The translations under genes were made by a program, and so were the position numbers. From contig OY821741.1 of NCBI GenBank assembly GCA_963682055.1, positions 441,501 through 505,500 of the forward strand: a stretch of 64,000 bases of DNA, in the 5' to 3' direction. Source of the DNA: Primula veris (Eukaryota > Streptophyta > Magnoliopsida > Ericales > Primulaceae). Shown here piece after piece: positions 1 to 18,194 of this stretch; positions within the stretch are counted from its first letter, which is position 1, and each line of letters opens with the position of its first letter. The notes under the pieces are model-generated. The model saw only the letters and a list, made by a program, of their open reading frames with translations, had not been told where the DNA came from and ran no database searches.

Positions 1-983
1 CTATTGGTTTGCACTAAATAATCCTAGTTGTTTGTTAAGAACTAAGGCAGTGTTGTTGGTTTCAAGCAATGTTGCAACCTCAGTTACAACCTACTAAGAC
101 AGTGTTGTTGGTTTCAAGCAATGTTGCAACCTCAGTTACAACCTACTAAGACAGCGTTGTTGGTTTCAAGTAATGTTGCAACCTCAGTTGCAACCACAGT
201 TCCAACCTGCTGTTCTGCAGGATTCTGTCTAGTTCTGTAATTCTGCATTACTATTCTTTAATGTTAATTATTTGTTTTAAAGTATGCAGGATATATTCTC
301 ATATGCTCTTAATGGTTTAGTTCGTTTATATTGAGAATATTAAAGTGGTAAGGAAAGATGTTTCCTAAAAGATATAAGGAGATTAGTTTATAAAGATATG
401 TTTCCTTTTATTAGATAAATCTATATCACAGGTATTAACTTATGAAGATTGGAGTCAATCCCACGCTGAAGAGTCTTGTGATACATGGAAAGATTGAAGC
501 CAATCAAAAGAGTCAAAGCAATCATAAAAGATCTTGAAGAAAGAAGATTGTTTTTACTTGTATAAATAGTTGATAACCTAGCTTGTAAAAAGGTGTGTGT
601 TCTAAATTATAAAGAACTCATTCTTGAGAGAATACACAGTGAGCTTTAAAAGAAAATAATGGTGGGATGCCATTGATTTTTAAGTGATAGTTATAAAGTA
701 GGAGCAGTATAGAGATAGGCAGAAAAACCTAGAGGGAGTCTGAGAGTTTTTCATTAAGACTTGAATCCTATATTGTAAGCTTTTATAATATCATAATCTG
801 GGTAAGTGCCCCGGAGACGTAGCCCAGTTGGGTGAACTACGTTGTTAAATGTACGTGTGATTTATTTCAAATACATTTAAATAAACTGTTCTGTCCATTA
901 ATACATTTGGTTCCAACTGTGGTTGCAACATCACTTGGAACCTAACTGCAAAACTGCAACCAGAACAGCGGATAGGAATTTCA
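1..983 (+). repeat. LTR (family A), 5' edge outside the window
   Basis: This is the 3' part of a long terminal repeat in plus orientation. It contains repeated GTTGCAACCTCAGTTACAACC-like modules (about 50-210), a TATA box (TATAAATA near 564-571), and an end in ...GAATTTCA at 983. The same sequence occurs reverse-complemented at 33868-35000, where flanking target duplications prove it is an LTR-sized insertion. Comparison with that copy shows that about 40 bp of the 5' end lies outside the window. No internal retrotransposon region follows, so it may be a solo LTR or the 3' LTR of an element lying to the left. Confidence 0.8.
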
Positions 984-1145
984 TAAGGCCTGCGGAGGCG
1001 ATGCAAATAAGGCATGTGGGGGTGATGAAAATAAGGCCTGTGGAGGTGGTGGTGAAATAAGGGCTGCTGGGATGATGCAAATAAGGCCTGCGGGAGGTGG
1101 TGGTGAAATTAAGGCCTGCGGGGTTGGTGGTGAAAATAATGCCCG
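984..1145. repeat. degenerate 27-bp minisatellite in the DUF26 proline-rich linker
   Basis: About six imperfect copies of a unit close to TAAGGCCTGCGGAGGTGGTG plus AAAA lie between the LTR and the DUF26 pseudogene. On the minus strand they follow the second DUF26 domain, where relatives have a proline-rich linker, so this is probably an expanded linker. Neighbouring sequence to about 1330 is a looser continuation (CCTGGTGCCTTGGGTA-like units). Confidence 0.65.
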
Positions 1146-2113
1146 GCGGGATCTGACTGGGTCTCTGGTACCTCAGGTATGCCTGGTATATCTGATGGTG
1201 TCTTGGGTAGCGTGGTGTCTGGTATATCCGGTGGTGCCTTGGGTTGCATGGTGTATGATTCATCCCCTGGTGGCTTGGGTAGCGGGTTGCCTGGTTTATT
1301 CCCTGGTGCCTTGGGTAGCCCATGCATGAGGTGGTAGTTCCGGAAAACCGATAAACAACGAGTTATCACTCATAAAAGGGAAAATCTCATAACGGAAATT
1401 GCAATGTTTCCTCCTACGTTATAATAAAAGTTCTTGGTTTCTAGACGTTGAGCTACTATAGCCAAACACTGATCGCACTCATCAGAGTCTAAGTCGGCTG
1501 AGCACTGTGCAACCCCGTAAAATAGTGTCTTTGCTCGAATTGTCTGAACATTTACCTGCGGCAAGCATCTTGTAGCTATCTGGACGGGCGCTCGCTTTCT
1601 CAGTAAGTTTAGTTAGCAACTTCATCCGGGTCCCATTGAATGAAACGGGGCTTGACGAGATGCTAGAATTTACCGTGGTAAGGACCATCTCATCAGGCAT
1701 TTGTATCTTTCCAACCAAGTCATGATTCGAGTAACGCACCATATAGGTATCATTGTACCATAAGATTGCAAATGTGACTTCCTCTGAGCAGTCGTCTTTT
1801 AGCAAAAGGGTGGCCGATTTGATACAGTTGGCGCATGTTGAGTTGTCTACATATCTGATACAACGAGCTTGAGTGTAGGCCGCGTTCGGATCGACGCCAT
1901 AGCATACAGCATGCGAGCCATACAAGCTGATATGTGTTTCATTGGTAGTTAAGTCATCAAGGGAAACATCTAGGTTCTCTCGGAACTCCGTGATATTGGT
2001 CGGTGTAGAAGTTTCTGTGTTGCCATCCCAGATGTGCTCGCCTGTGCGATAACCACAATTTGCAGTGGTAGACTGGTGTAGTAATGTTGCAAAAATGGAG
2101 AGAAATAGACAGT
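984..2113 (-). pseudogene. DUF26 (CRK-type) pseudogene, two-domain ectodomain
   Basis: Reading leftward from about 2113, the minus strand encodes a degraded signal peptide (CLFLSIFATLLHQSTTA), the mature start NCGYRTGEHIWDGN, and a first DUF26 domain with an intact C-x8-C-x2-C motif (ARCIRYVDNSTCANC). A second domain has the remnant AQCSADLDSDECDQC. Several lesions show it is dead. The start codon is missing, with an in-frame TAA just upstream of the signal peptide. One extra T near 1527 shifts frame at the usual ETIYGV site. The GGSIVGPSC block is deleted or shifted near 1400. It most resembles the intact DUF26-D gene at 42179. No kinase exons remain; an LTR abuts its 3' side. Confidence 0.85.
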
Positions 2114-2332
2114 TTTATTGAATTCAAACGGATACAAGGGCTCTTATACGTACGTAGACCTATATTTAGTATTTACTGTAGGTTGAAATAATACCCACTA
2201 GTTGTCTTGAAAGTGAACCTTAATTCAACAAACATTATTAATAATTAGCATGTAGCTAGATATAAAAGCTGCCTTGAAATATTATTACTTCTTTTAGATA
2301 TCTATAACTTCATAGATATAGAGAGTCAGTTT

Positions 2333-2466
2333 CGACTGAATATTACATAAACCTTAAAAAAGCTGCAGTTTCAGATTCCATAGCATAACACATGTTCATT
2401 CCAAAATTATAAAAAAAAAAAAAGATTAAGCTTCCATGCATAATCACCTCTCAAAATCACACGACA
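2333..2466 (+). repeat. direct repeat copy 1 (partner at 3826-3970)
   Basis: About 135 bp containing ACTTAAAAAAGCTGCAGTTT, CATTCCAAAATTAT and CTCTCAAAATCACACGAC recurs in the same orientation about 1.5 kb downstream. The two copies flank a solo LTR. The rest of the 2114-2490 gap shows nothing recognisable. Confidence 0.75.
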
Positions 2467-2490
2467 TACGTTATGTGCACTAGTCAAGCA

Positions 2491-3443
2491 TGTTGGTTTT
2501 GATATTATATTGAAAAACAATAATGTAAATAACAAAGGACTGCAAAGGAAATAAACAATTTTATTTCTCACAATTGGAATATAAATTACAATTCCTGACT
2601 CAACAGAATTAAAATTACACTAATTTAAATTCCAGACAGATTTAATATAAACTATTAAACTGCTGAACTGAATTGTAATTGTTTGAAACTGCCAGACAGA
2701 ATAGTATAATTACTAAACTGCTAGACTGTTTCTGTAAATACTGAAAATTACATAACTGAAAAGTAAATTACAGAAAAGAAAGACTGAAAATAAATACAGA
2801 AAGTAAACAGTACTGAAATGTAAATACAGAAAAGAAACAGTACTGAAATGGACAGAATGTAAATTACAGAATAATAAAAGGACTGAAAAATAAATAGCAA
2901 AAATTAAAAGAAGAGGCAACTGCTGGGCAGTTTTCCTTAAACAATATTTTCCGAACCACCTTTAAAGGTTTTTGGTTTCGGGACTTTGTTCCCAAGGTAC
3001 AACTTCTGTTTCAGAATGGCTCGTATGGAAACCGGCACCGAACCACAGGTCGAGCTGTTGGTGGTGCGGTTCTCTCTCTCTAATGTGTATGCTATGCTGT
3101 GAGGTGTGTGTAATATTGTGTCTGAAATGAGAGGGAGAGGGCTGCCTTTTATAGGCTTTCTTGAAACCGCAGCCATAATGATCATTCAATTCTGAGAGTT
3201 ACACCCCCAGAATCCGCTCACTTAATTTCTGAAACTGCTGCAATTTATTTTCATTTATTGCTGGCGTTTCACACTCATTCTCCGAATAAGTCATGCGATA
3301 TACCGTTACGAAGCTCGTCACACGGGCTACTCAAACACGTTGAGTACGGTATAAACAACTCAGCGCTGTCATATGTAATAATGACTCGAAGTTGGTCCAG
3401 TGACCATTCGGAAACACCCATATTTATACATGTTTTTCCAACA
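2491..3443 (-). repeat. solo LTR (family B) with target duplication AAGCA
   Basis: It begins TGTTGG and ends CCAACA, a perfect 6-bp inverted terminus. The 5-bp direct repeat AAGCA flanks it at 2486-2490 and 3444-3448. On the minus strand there is a TATA box (CCTATAAAAGG at 3145-3155) followed by GCAGCCCTCTCCCTCTC. Related sequences occur at about 51440-52420 and 59429-59963, the latter attached to copia coding remnants. No internal region is present, which fits LTR-LTR recombination leaving a solo LTR. Confidence 0.88.
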
Positions 3444-3448
3444 AAGCA

Positions 3449-4228
3449 ATCATACATGCAACTTAGAGTTTGGAATCTGAAACTTTTCCAAGAAAGTAAT
3501 GACCCTGAAACTAATTATTTATAAAAAAAATTATTCGACAATATTAATATTTCGGGTACCTAACACTATATAAAATGAAACCCGATCCTCATCCCGAAAG
3601 TAATCGGGATGAGAGAATACCCGATAGTACTGTCGGGTCGGGATTTGTTGGTGTCGGGGAAATTCCGGGTCGGGTGGTGGGGTCAGGTTGTGTTTCGGGA
3701 ATTTTTACCGACCCTAAATTTTAAAGTAATACAGTAAGTATTTTCATAAATTAAATGAAAATCTATCTCTCCTTTCGAGTTCAGCCTTTTGGTTGTTGGA
3801 TTATGGACAGAAATATTATTCATTCCAAAATTGAATATCACATAAACTTAAAAAAGCTGCAGTTTGAGATTCCATAGCAAAACACATATTATTCATTCCA
3901 AAATTATAATCAAGGATTAGGAGCTTCCATTATTCCATGCATATTAATTCATCTCTCAAAATCACACGACCTAACATCACAAAAAATGTAAGCAAAGTTA
4001 ATATTTAATAGCTACTCGATGACTTGATTAAAAATGAAAACGTAATTTATTTTTCTAAGATTAGGTACCTTAATTATTTAGGGATTTTATTCCCCTTCTT
4101 TTCTAATACAATTTTTCCGATTTTAAAGAGACTTTAATCGAATGCTCAAGTACGACGATATAATTGAAAATTTTGCTTCACATAATTGAAGAAAAGAGCA
4201 TTTCCGTTGATTACTTTTTTTTTTTTGG
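3449..4228. other. intergenic stretch with a GC-rich repeat remnant and direct repeat copy 2
   Basis: From about 3552 to 3722 there is an unusually GC-rich patch with many CGGGT/ACCCG words in opposing orientations, typical of a decayed non-autonomous DNA transposon, though no clean termini or target duplication were found. Positions 3826-3970 are the second copy of the direct repeat seen at 2333-2466. No gene was seen. Confidence 0.4.
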
Positions 4229-4530
4229 TTATTTTGCTTCACCAATCATTGATGCTTCGAGAACCTCTAAACCTAAGTTACATGCAAAAGTACCGAAAAT
4301 TACTACTCGAAAAATATATAACAAATCGTTTGGCCATGCGGACTCTCCGCAATAATTATGACCCATGGCCTTGGCTAATTTAGCTCTTAATACATGATCA
4401 TTTAAGTCATGTTTTTTTTTATATTGGGATATGTGAATTTTTATAGATCCATCCCCCGGCGGAACCGGACATGATGATTTTTCATCATTCGGCTCGAGTA
4501 AGAATTCTAAAGAACTAAATGGATCCATAT
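4229..4530 (-). pseudogene. petD: nuclear plastid DNA (NUPT): petD intron end and exon 2
   Basis: On the minus strand, 4228-4425 encodes [19 protein letters not shown] followed by [13 protein letters not shown]. This is recognisably the start of chloroplast petD exon 2, cytochrome b6/f subunit IV. Immediately upstream, at 4461-4495, is GAGCCGAATGATG-AAAA-ATCATCATGTCCGGTTC, which has the layout of group II intron domain V (a GAGCCG..GGTTC hairpin with a GAAA-type loop), as expected for the petD intron. The copy carries many substitutions (for example [12 protein letters not shown] in place of the usual FPVVILGTIACN-type sequence) and stops abruptly after about 60 codons. It is a decayed transfer of chloroplast DNA to the nucleus, with no function expected there. 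Confidence 0.88.
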
Positions 4531-4890
4531 AAAATACATATGCTATAAAATCTATTGGGAATTGATGAATACGGGTGTATTCTTGAGAAATAGCACAGAA
4601 AAGTGATTAAATCACCAAGACAAACGAGAGACATAAATATGGTTTATAGGAAGAATTAAACCTCTCAACTTATATCATATTTAACATAAAAAGAAGTATG
4701 AGAACCAAGTTTTCTACATATAGGTAAGAAAAGGACCACAAGTGCAAATATAAACTATTTAAATAGTCCAACTAAATAATAGAAGAAATGATATAGGCTA
4801 TTAAGTAGTAACATTAACAACTAGCCCGAGACGGTACATAGGTCGTTTTCATCATTCCTTCCCCTTTAAGAACAAACTTGTACTCAAAGT

Positions 4891-5312
4891 TTAGCCACAA
4901 CCCGATGAAGCAACATACTTATGTCCAGCTATCCACGATCTGGCGGCACTCCAAACACACTCCTCCAGCCTCGAAAGTAACCTCGGCCCCTTTCGAAAAG
5001 AAGCACACACAGACTCCACCAACCCTTCAAACGACAATATTTTTGAAAATTCGACGAACGTCCAAACCAACAACTCCATAGCGATATCTCGAAATCATAT
5101 GCACTAGCAAAACAATCAACTCGAGAGAACCAATGGTATACAAATTCATCACTATAAATCCCATCAAATGCTTCATTCATACGCATTCGAATACACTTCG
5201 CCTCCGCAATCCCATGATGAGCATCCTCCCAATATGGGCCAACATAAGCGCTTGATAATTTACCCATAACATAGGGTAACCAACCAATAATATCATCTCG
5301 CCTAAAGACCAC
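4891..5312 (-). pseudogene. degenerate ORF, possibly a LINE RNase H remnant
   Basis: Minus-strand frames encode HHGIAEAKCIRMRMNEAF, later a VDCF segment, and after a frame change SFRKGPRLLSRLEECVW and WIAGHKYV. The order AEAK..(x)..DC..(x)..W-AGHKY resembles the end of the RNase H domains found in plant LINEs and related reverse-transcriptase genes. There is no intact frame and no clear element boundary, so the assignment is tentative. The flanks 4531-4890 and 5313-5592 show no recognisable feature. Confidence 0.3.
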
Positions 5313-5592
5313 TGGTTGTCAAGAGCAATATATATAATTACGACATAATAAACTGTCACGATATCTTATTGACTACCAAATTGTATTTGGTGTGGTTGAT
5401 CTTGTATCCAATATACCTACAAATTGTATTTGGGGGTCATAATACATGCAGACTACAAGATATAAGACATTTATATATATATTCCATTATTTTCTATGTT
5501 GCAACAAAAATTTCTGTTGACATGTATTATTTTTCTTACGAGGAGTAGAGTGACAACAAACAGGTCCAACACAAATTAAGTCGCACTACTTT

Positions 5593-7198
5593 AATGGTAT
5601 ACTAGGAGGCGGTTCTGTTGTAGGGCCGAGTTGTAAATGAAACTGCGTTTGTCGCTGAAGGTTTGTCACCGCCATCGCTTCCAATAGAGCTACCGCCACC
5701 GACACCTGTAGAACCCGTCTATGCTTCTCAACTAAACCTCTCCACACCCGAATCTTGTAGTAAACGCAAAAACGAATACATCTGGGTTGGCAGCACAGAA
5801 ATCTCTACGCCAACCAATCTTACGGGAGTTCCGAGAGAACATGGACAATGTTCTTGATGACTTAGCCAGCAACATAACGAAGATTAGCTTATATCAATGA
5901 AATAAAATTGATTAAAATAATTCTTTTAGGTATAATATTTATTTTAAATGTTCTGAAATATCCTGCAAGTAAAATTACTATCTACGAGTTTCTCTTAACA
6001 ACAACTTTAAAATATACTGATACGTATATACTAATAATTACTATGGTTTATTAAAAAAAATTAATAGATATTTTTTTAATGAGTCAACGGGAACAAAAAT
6101 GAGATGTTAGAAGATGTTTCTATTTCCGTGCAGTTAAAAGTATGAACATTTGAAAGAATATTTTGTTAGTGGACATGACAGAAAATTTTCCATGTCTTGT
6201 GGCAAAAAAAAACTATTTAAAAAAAACCTTGAGAGAAAATGTTAATATGAACCATTTTTTTTTTATATAAGTAGGTGGGGATACCCACTATTTCATTAAT
6301 AGTAATGAATGGTCAAAACTATATTATTACAGCATAAATCAAATTAAAAAACAATAAAAAAAACTTAGAAAAAATAATATTAGTGTTAAAGAAATAAAAT
6401 TATCTTCCGTCCTTCTACGCATTTTATGTTATTGTTTAAAAAAATTCATGTCTTGTGGCAACATATGTTGATATAGCCATTTCTTTTTACGAAACTTTTG
6501 TTCTTTGGAGAGACCTCTCATCGATTAAGTAAATTTGGCAATGTTGAATCGCTAAATTGACTTTGCTAGAATAAGACAACGGAATGCTTTAAATATCCAA
6601 TTAGTAATACTCACAATAAGGGGGTTGCCAAAATACTAATTACACCGATCTAAACGTTTCTACTAAATATTAGGATTCAAAAGTATAACCAAAAAACCAA
6701 TTCAATTCAAATAGATATAGACGAACTTACCCGTAATAGGATTTACCATCGTAAATTTTCTCTTTACCGTTTTTTTTTTTAAATTTACTCTTAGGCGTTG
6801 AGAATTTCAGGCATATGTATGGTTTCTTTATTTATCCTGTTATTGATATTATAACTTTTATTAAAATTTCATTGCAGTGGATATATGGGATCCGAGTATG
6901 CAATGAACGGACTATTTTCAGTCAAATCAGACGTTTTTAACTTGTTCCGCACCGAAACGGGTATTCTAAACTTCTAAGTTATGTAAGTTCATCATAAACA
7001 CACCGTCTATTTTATATTGTTAATGCAGGATATAGAAGTCGAAAAATGTTGGTAAATGATATAAAGAAACTTTCTAGGCTTGGAAGAACAGGCAAGAAGA
7101 AACTGTAATCAAATTACTCGATCAACCATTTAAGACAAGATGTAAGCAAGAAATGATGACGATCGAGATGCATTCATATTGCTTTATTCTGTGCACGA
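5593..7198 (+). pseudogene. scrambled CRK relic (DUF26 end, second DUF26 start, kinase exons 6-7)
   Basis: At 5600-5640 the end of a DUF26 domain is readable (GGGSVVGPSCK). Continuing at 5641-5857 is an open proline-rich linker (SPPSLPIELPPPTPVEPV) that runs in frame into another DUF26 N-terminus (SCSKRKNEYIWVGSTEISTP). Exons 2-5 are absent. At 6878-6982 a degraded exon 6 follows a consensus ATTGCAG acceptor (GYMGSEYAMNGLFSVKSDVF), with about 70 bp deleted inside. At 7078-7198 a degraded exon 7 begins AWKNRQEETVIKLLD. APE has become GSE. A LINE tail interrupts the gap between the halves. The whole is non-functional. Confidence 0.75.
6259..6420 (-). mobile_element. 5'-truncated LINE 3' tail
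   Basis: A poly(T) run at about 6256-6265 leads into ATATAAGTAGGTGGGGATACCCACTATTTCATTAATAG. Read on the minus strand this ends AATAGTGGGTATCCCCACC...poly(A), matching the style of the 3' ends of the LINE at 16587-22500 and the tail at 30028. The right boundary and target duplication could not be fixed. Confidence 0.55.
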
Positions 7199-8540
7199 CA
7201 ATTAAATATGTCAATATGTCATTCCTTGCTTACGATTATGATTGAGAAGGTATTAATACATAGCTCCAGGGGATCCCAACATAAATCTATTAAAATTACA
7301 CAATTAATCGATTGCCGGCTAAATATTCGAGATTCTGATAATTATGTCAAGGTCATCAGTTGTGTCGATAGGAATTAGAAAATTTCAATATATATTTTTC
7401 AGTTTTCACTCAACAAATGAATGCACAGTTGAAGCGTCATAAGGCATATAAATGCACACTACTACACCTCATTGAAGTTGATGCATTTGTGCCGTTATAA
7501 GATGACTTGACCAAGTCTCAAAAGTCTTCTTATGCTTTTGTCACATAATATATATATATATATATAGACCATAAAACAAATCCACTATAAACATACACAC
7601 AACGTGAGATACGAACCTATTATAATTAGTCTAAGTGTATATCAAGCTATTAAGCATTTAAAGCATTTGGACACACTATCTCTGATTTAAAAAGTCCAAA
7701 CATTGTCCTTTTCATGACCCAATTGTGTCAAGTAGTATTCAAAAGTCAAAACTAGTTTTTTTATGCACAAGTAGTACTTTTAAACTATCGTCACGAGTCA
7801 TGACATTTTCTTATACATTATACGTAGATTGTACATAAAACTAGTTGTACCAAACTATTGTCCTTTTCATGACCCAATTGTGACAAGTAGTATTCAAAAG
7901 TCAAAACTAGTTTTTTTATGCACAAGTACTACTTTTAAACTATTGTCATGAGTCATGACATTTTCCTATACATTATACGTAGATTGTACATAAAACTAGT
8001 TGTACTTACACATAATGATTCGAAATTCTAAGGACTGCATTCCTCGATATTCTGCATTACAAATTCCGTAAAAATATTAAGCAGATATTTTTTTAATTAT
8101 TAGAGTCACGTTCATAACTTTAATATTATTTTCACTATAAAAAAAATGTCTAAATAGTGACGGTTTTTTTTAAATAACTTGTTTGGTTTTTGTAACGGAT
8201 TTGTGACAGATAGTTTTGTGATGGTTGTGAATATTAATGTCATTTATAGACTAATTGATGTGTAGACTAAATGATTTTCCTTTAGATCGCGATTTACTTA
8301 TTCAACACCAACTCGAAAAAATTACACAACAGGTTATTAGAAGTGAAAAGTTAATAGTGGGTCGAACCAAATTCAGACCAGGATATTATTTATAGAATTT
8401 GTGTACTTTTCATTTTCTTTTAAAAAAATTATATTTTTAGTTTTTATTTTCCTTTATATACACTTTCATTCTAGAACTTAATAATCCCTCAATCATATGA
8501 AAAAGTAAACGGGTAATTCCGTTACTCGAATAAGTAATAT
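7199..8540. repeat. intergenic region with a 155-bp tandem duplication (7696-8010)
   Basis: Two head-to-tail copies start near 7696 and 7851. Both contain ATTGTCCTTTTCATGACCC and the run from TCAAAACTAG through TACGTAGATTGTACATAAAA. They differ at only a few sites, so the duplication is fairly recent. An (AT)n microsatellite sits at 7549-7566. No gene was seen in the rest. Confidence 0.8.
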
Positions 8541-8580
8541 CTGATTAACGTCATTCCGATTAACGTCATAGTATATAAGA
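8541..8580 (+). promoter_or_regulatory. CRK-A core promoter: paired ACGTCA motifs and TATA box
   Basis: The 12-mer GATTAACGTCAT is repeated directly, placing ACGTCA at 8548-8553 and 8563-8568, 15 bp apart. TATATAAG follows at 8572-8579, 68 bp before the ATG. ACGTCA is the complement of TGACGT, the binding core of TGA-class bZIP factors. Paired TGACG motifs form as-1-type elements that respond to salicylate and oxidative signals. The spacing here is wider than in the classical as-1 element, so the functional call is inference. The layout is conserved upstream of the pseudogene at 52787. Confidence 0.55.
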
Positions 8581-8646
8581 GCTCTATATATACATATATA
8601 ACCTGTTGAACTATGTGAACTTAACTACTGCAAACCACTAAATAGA

Positions 8647-16459
<7,813 letters not shown>

Positions 16460-16675
16460 TTTCTTCTTTTAATCTTCTCAAAGATGATGGAGTGAGTACC
16501 TAGGTTGTGCTCAAACTTTCTTTTTCTTTATTAAATTGCAAGACAATTTCTACATTCACTCAGTTGGTAATATATGTTGTATGACGTTACTACATACTTC
16601 GATTAAATCTAAAAACAGTTTTTAGAGAGAGAAAGAGAGAGACGACTAGGGTGAAAAACCCTAGCCGCCGCAAAG

Positions 16676-18194
16676 ATGGTAGATCGAGATAAGATATATG
16701 ATGATTCCAACGCTCAACTAATTAAACCGGATTCTCCGGTAAAATCTTTCGCTGCTATCCTGAAGAAACAAGTTGCGAAACCCAAAATTGATTTGAAGGA
16801 AATAGAATACTATCGAGGTGAACCAATGATTCAGTTTTCAAAGAAGGAAATTTGTCAATTATCGGAACCGTTTAAATATACTATAGTAGGTAAATTCTCG
16901 CATGGAAAGCCGCAGATTGAAGATATTAAAAAGGTGTTTCACACTCTTGATCTACAAGCTAATTACCAAATCGGAGTTTTAGATCACAAACATATTCTAA
17001 TTAGGTGTTTTCACGAAGATGATTTTCAAAGAATTTGGTTACGAAAAATCTGGTTTATTAAAGGTTTTCCTATGTGCACTTTTAAATGGACGTATGATTT
17101 TGATCCGGATGTTGAAACTTCATTGACACCTGTGTGGATATCTTTACCTAACCTGCCTATTCATTTATATAATACATCAAGTATATTTTCAATAGCTTCG
17201 GCTTTTGGATATCCTCTTAAGGTAGATGAACCTACTTCTAAGTTGTCTAGACCTGGGTTAGCTGTATCTGTGTAGAAATTGATCTAAAAAAAGAATTAAT
17301 TGACAGAGTTCGTATTGGATATGGGGGTGATGAGGGTTTCTGGCAAGATTGTAGGTATGAAGATATACCTAAGTTCTGTTACTATTGCAATAAACAAGGG
17401 CATGAAGAAGTTAACTGTCTAATAAAAATGCAGGAAAGCAAGAACAATGTTAAGAACATTAATGAAAAGGCCCCAGAACAAGGGCAAAAACAACAGAAGG
17501 AAGGACAAAAACATGCCTTATTACAAAAAATTGCTCAACAAAAAAACTTTTATAAAAGGATAGAAAGGGAGAGTACTAAGGAGTGGGTTAGTAGAAACTT
17601 TGGAAAAGACAGCATGGTGGTGGAAAAGACAGCATGGTGGTGGAAAAGTCTTCTTCAATGGTGGAAAATACTCCAGTAAATGAGCCAGAGAATCCTGTAG
17701 AAAAGGTGCAGCAAGTTACTACATTAGTTAATACTGAAAATGCGAATCTAGTAGAAAATATTATTGAGGTTAACGAAGGAAATACTACTGCTATTATAGT
17801 TGAAGACTTGGATTATAGTGCCACAGACAAAGATGGGGAAGGTATTGGAAGTGATAGACAACAAATTTCTACTGTAGAATTAGTGGAAACAAATGAGGAA
17901 GGTGAAGTTCAAGAGCTTTCAGAAATTGTAGCTAATAAGTTGATTGGAAGTGTTATCAATCATATTGAAACTGAAGAAAACAATGATTTTGATGAAATGA
18001 GAGAATCTAATGTTCTAAAGGATTTAAATCTATCACCAAGACATATACCAACAGAGCCTGAAGATGAAAATTGGAAAATTTGCATGTCTAATAGTGCAAA
18101 AAGAAAACAGAAAAAAAAAGAGTTCAAAATAGCTGAAAAGGAGAGTATGATTTTGAGATCCTCTAATGTAGGGGCTAGAAAAGTGTATAAATGA
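16676..18194 (+). pseudogene. LINE ORF1 (gag-like, DUF4283 and CCHC zinc knuckle)
   Basis: The N-terminal part (16676-17275) has the DUF4283 pattern common in plant LINE and reverse-transcriptase gag proteins (FKYTIVGKFSHGKPQIEDIK; TPVWISLPNLPIHLY). It is an RNA-binding nucleocapsid-like protein. A frameshift near 17270 ends the first frame. The next frame carries a C-x2-C-x4-H-x4-C knuckle (CYYCNKQGHEEVNC) at about 17378-17420. A second frame change coincides with a 20-bp tandem duplication at about 17606-17647. The acidic C-terminal part ends at TGA 18192-18194, overlapping the ORF2 ATG. Broken, not translatable as one protein. Confidence 0.85.

Noticed and set aside
2713..3189. Minus-strand small ORFs (68-82 codons)
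   Set aside because: They fall within the solo LTR, have low-complexity composition, and have no counterpart in the other family B LTRs.
4229..4528. 99-residue minus-strand ORF as a functional petD gene
   Set aside because: The reading frame runs through the group II intron end into exon 2, lacks the rest of subunit IV, and carries many substitutions.
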